Shown here in pieces: positions 6,645 through 7,716 of a stretch of 7,716 nucleotides of DNA (its first letter is position 1; each line of letters begins with the position of its first letter). The notes under the pieces were generated by a model. The model was given only the letters and a program-made list of their open reading frames with translations, did not search any database and was not told the origin of the DNA. Both the position numbers and the translations under genes were made by a program. The stretch spans positions 8,511-16,226 of the forward strand of contig JAJYAH010000061.1 of NCBI GenBank assembly GCA_021779635.1, in the 5' to 3' direction. Origin of the DNA: Pseudomonadota bacterium. GTDB taxonomy: Bacteria; Pseudomonadota; Alphaproteobacteria; Rhizobiales; Xanthobacteraceae.

Positions 6645-7402
6645 CCTGTGACGAGGCCGAAATTCTTCTTCATGCGCTGATCGATGGCGAGCTCGACGCC
6701 GGGCACGCACGCGAGGTTGAAGACCATATCGCGGGCTGCCCGCGCTGCACCGCCGAGCTTGCCGCCTATCGGGAGATGAGCAAGGCCGTCGCCGGCGCCG
6801 ATCTGCGTTATGCCGCCCCGCCAGAGCTTCGCCGGCGTATCGAGGCTTCGTTGCCGCAGACACGAACACCGAACCGGCGCTCGGTGCTGATGGGTTTTGC
6901 GATGGGATCGGCGGCCTCGGCGATCGCGGCGACCGGCCTGTTCGCCATCATCCTCCGCGCCGACGATGAACAGCGCATTCTGTCCGAAGTGGTCTCGGCG
7001 CATCTGCGCTCGTTGCAGGCGGGACATCTGACCGATGTGGTTTCCACCGACCAGCATACGGTGAAGCCGTGGTTCAACGGCAAACTCGACGTGTCGCCGC
7101 CGGTGATCGACCTCACCGCGCAGGGCTTTACGCTGATCGGCGGCCGGCTCGATTATGTCGATGCCCGCGCCATCGGCGCGATCGTCTACCGGCGGCGCTC
7201 GCACGTGATCAATCTGTTCATCGCTCAGACGCCCGGCACCGAGCACCACGCCGCCAAAACCGAAACCATTCAGGGCTTCAACATCCGGCGCTGGAGCGAC
7301 CGCGGTTTGAACTACTGGGCGGTCAGCGATCTCGCCGCCGACGAACTCGCCGAGTTCGGCGAGAAATTCGAAGCCGCGATGAAGAGTAGCGGCACGGGTT
7401 AG
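6641..7402 (+). CDS. Membrane-anchored zinc-finger anti-sigma factor
   Basis: A 253-residue regulator that should bind and silence the preceding sigma factor. The N-terminal cytoplasmic domain has the zinc anti-sigma pattern His29-x3-Cys33-x2-Cys36 (HIAGCPRC), with His11 as another possible ligand. One membrane helix lies at about 82-106 after NRRS. The remaining 145 or so residues would be periplasmic: a globular domain (SEVVSAHLRSL, HTVKPWFNGKLD, GFTLIGGRLDYVDARAIGAIVYRR, NYWAVSDL) of the type seen in many transmembrane anti-sigma factors, and probably the sensor. It starts within the sigma stop (ATGA), with GAGGAG at 6627-6632 spaced 8 bases, so the two proteins should be made in a fixed ratio. 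No site-2 protease or other release factor is encoded in the window. It may be TmrS-like, by analogy only. Confidence 0.92.
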   Translation: MTCDEAEILLHALIDGELDAGHAREVEDHIAGCPRCTAELAAYREMSKAVAGADLRYAAPPELRRRIEASLPQTRTPNRRSVLMGFAMGSAASAIAATGLFAIILRADDEQRILSEVVSAHLRSLQAGHLTDVVSTDQHTVKPWFNGKLDVSPPVIDLTAQGFTLIGGRLDYVDARAIGAIVYRRRSHVINLFIAQTPGTEHHAAKTETIQGFNIRRWSDRGLNYWAVSDLAADELAEFGEKFEAAMKSSGTG

Positions 7403-7454
7403 CGCACCCCTGCTTACGGATTCTAACTTCAAGCAGCACCGACCCGAGAACCTT

Positions 7455-7528
7455 GTAGCCCGGATGAGCGAAGCGACATCCGGGAACGCAACGTTGGCCC
7501 CGGATGTCGCTTCGCTCATCCGGGCTAC
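7455..7528. repeat. Perfect 30-bp inverted repeat
   Basis: Bases 7455-7484 are the exact reverse complement of 7499-7528; the 14-base loop between them (AACGCAACGTTGGC) contains the palindrome AACGTT. The arm begins GTAGCCCGGATGAGCGAAGC, a sequence I recall as a dispersed intergenic repeat in Bradyrhizobium and other proteobacteria. It starts 52 bases after the anti-sigma stop. It may end or protect the operon transcript, although no T run follows directly. No protein-coding signal is seen. Confidence 0.85.
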
Positions 7529-7539
7529 GGATTCGATTT

Positions 7540-7716
7540 TCATCTCAAACAGACACACTTTCGCGATCTCGCCGCGTATTTCGCGCGAGTTTTGCTCTAA
7601 CGTCCTGCCCACTGAAATCAGAGGGCGCAGTGCTACCCCGAGAGGGGAGCAGGGAATGCCGGGCGCCCGATGCGCCCGCGGCCTCGTGTGCAAAGGTAGA
7701 AAGTTAGTCACCACGG
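7540..7716. repeat. Probable dispersed Bradyrhizobium-type intergenic repeat, running off the window
   Basis: The stretch contains segments (CAGACACACTTTCGCGATCT, CTGAAATCAGAGGGCGCAG, GGAATGCCGGG, CTCGTGTGCAAAGGTAGAAA) that I recall from a multi-copy noncoding element often mis-annotated as small hypothetical proteins. It holds two hairpins: an 8-bp stem with one bulged A and a GAGA tetraloop at 7631-7651, and CGGGCGC/GCGCCCG at 7660-7666/7672-7678. Both strands are open here, but no reading frame has a convincing start or family. The element continues beyond the window. The identification rests on memory and needs a genome search. Confidence 0.5.

Noticed and set aside
7504..7707. A 67-codon plus-strand frame (MSLRSSGLRIRFSSQTDTLS...)
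   Set aside because: It starts inside the inverted repeat and runs through the dispersed repeat. Similar short frames recur in Bradyrhizobium as repeat-derived spurious ORFs, as I recall.
6515..7714. A 399-codon open frame on the minus strand opposite the sigma and anti-sigma genes
   Set aside because: Antisense shadow that also crosses both 3' repeats; no recognisable domain or ribosome site.
1..7716. CRISPR array, tRNA, rRNA, transposase or phage genes
   Set aside because: No regularly spaced repeats, no cloverleaf or rRNA segments, and no transposase or integrase motifs were seen in the window.

Overview
The window looks like chromosome of a high-GC alphaproteobacterium, most likely Bradyrhizobium or a close relative in the Nitrobacteraceae. 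The protein families fit this. So do the intergenic repeats: the right-hand one can be translated into a short peptide (containing DTLSRSRR and TSCPLKSEGA) that I recall as a recurrent spurious ORF in Bradyrhizobium genomes. This assignment is from memory, not from a search.

Layout. Bases 1-468 hold the C-terminal end of a PiT-type phosphate transporter (+). It converges on an M20 amidohydrolase (574-1746, -), and a strong hairpin between them probably terminates both. Bases 1747-2010 separate the amidohydrolase from a divergent GMC-family FAD oxidoreductase (2011-3630, +); most of this gap is a degenerate palindromic repeat. The GMC gene is followed after 8 bases by an alpha/beta hydrolase (3639-4542) whose reading frame breaks once near 4041-4049. 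The halves hold complementary parts of the catalytic apparatus, so it is a recent pseudogene, a sequencing error or, less likely, a recoded gene.

The most interesting part is a compact four-gene unit at 4667-7402 (+). It encodes a Tat-exported metallophosphoesterase, a secreted cupredoxin, an ECF sigma factor and a membrane-anchored zinc-finger anti-sigma factor. Spacings are short: a 12-base gap between the first two genes, then 91 bases containing a 10-bp hairpin, then a 4-base ATGA overlap between sigma and anti-sigma. A sequence resembling an ECF promoter (GGAAT, 16 bases, CGATC) lies just upstream, which suggests autoregulation. My inference is an envelope-stress circuit in which the anti-sigma factor holds the sigma factor at the membrane until an extracytoplasmic signal appears. 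Copper, redox or phosphate-ester chemistry are candidates because the two exported proteins are co-transcribed. Sigma/anti-sigma pairs of this general type are already known in Bradyrhizobium (for example EcfS-TmrS), so the pair may not be new; the role of its two exported partners is less clear.

The last 314 bases (7403-7716) have no convincing gene. They hold a perfect 30-bp inverted repeat followed by a second, probably dispersed, intergenic repeat that runs off the window.
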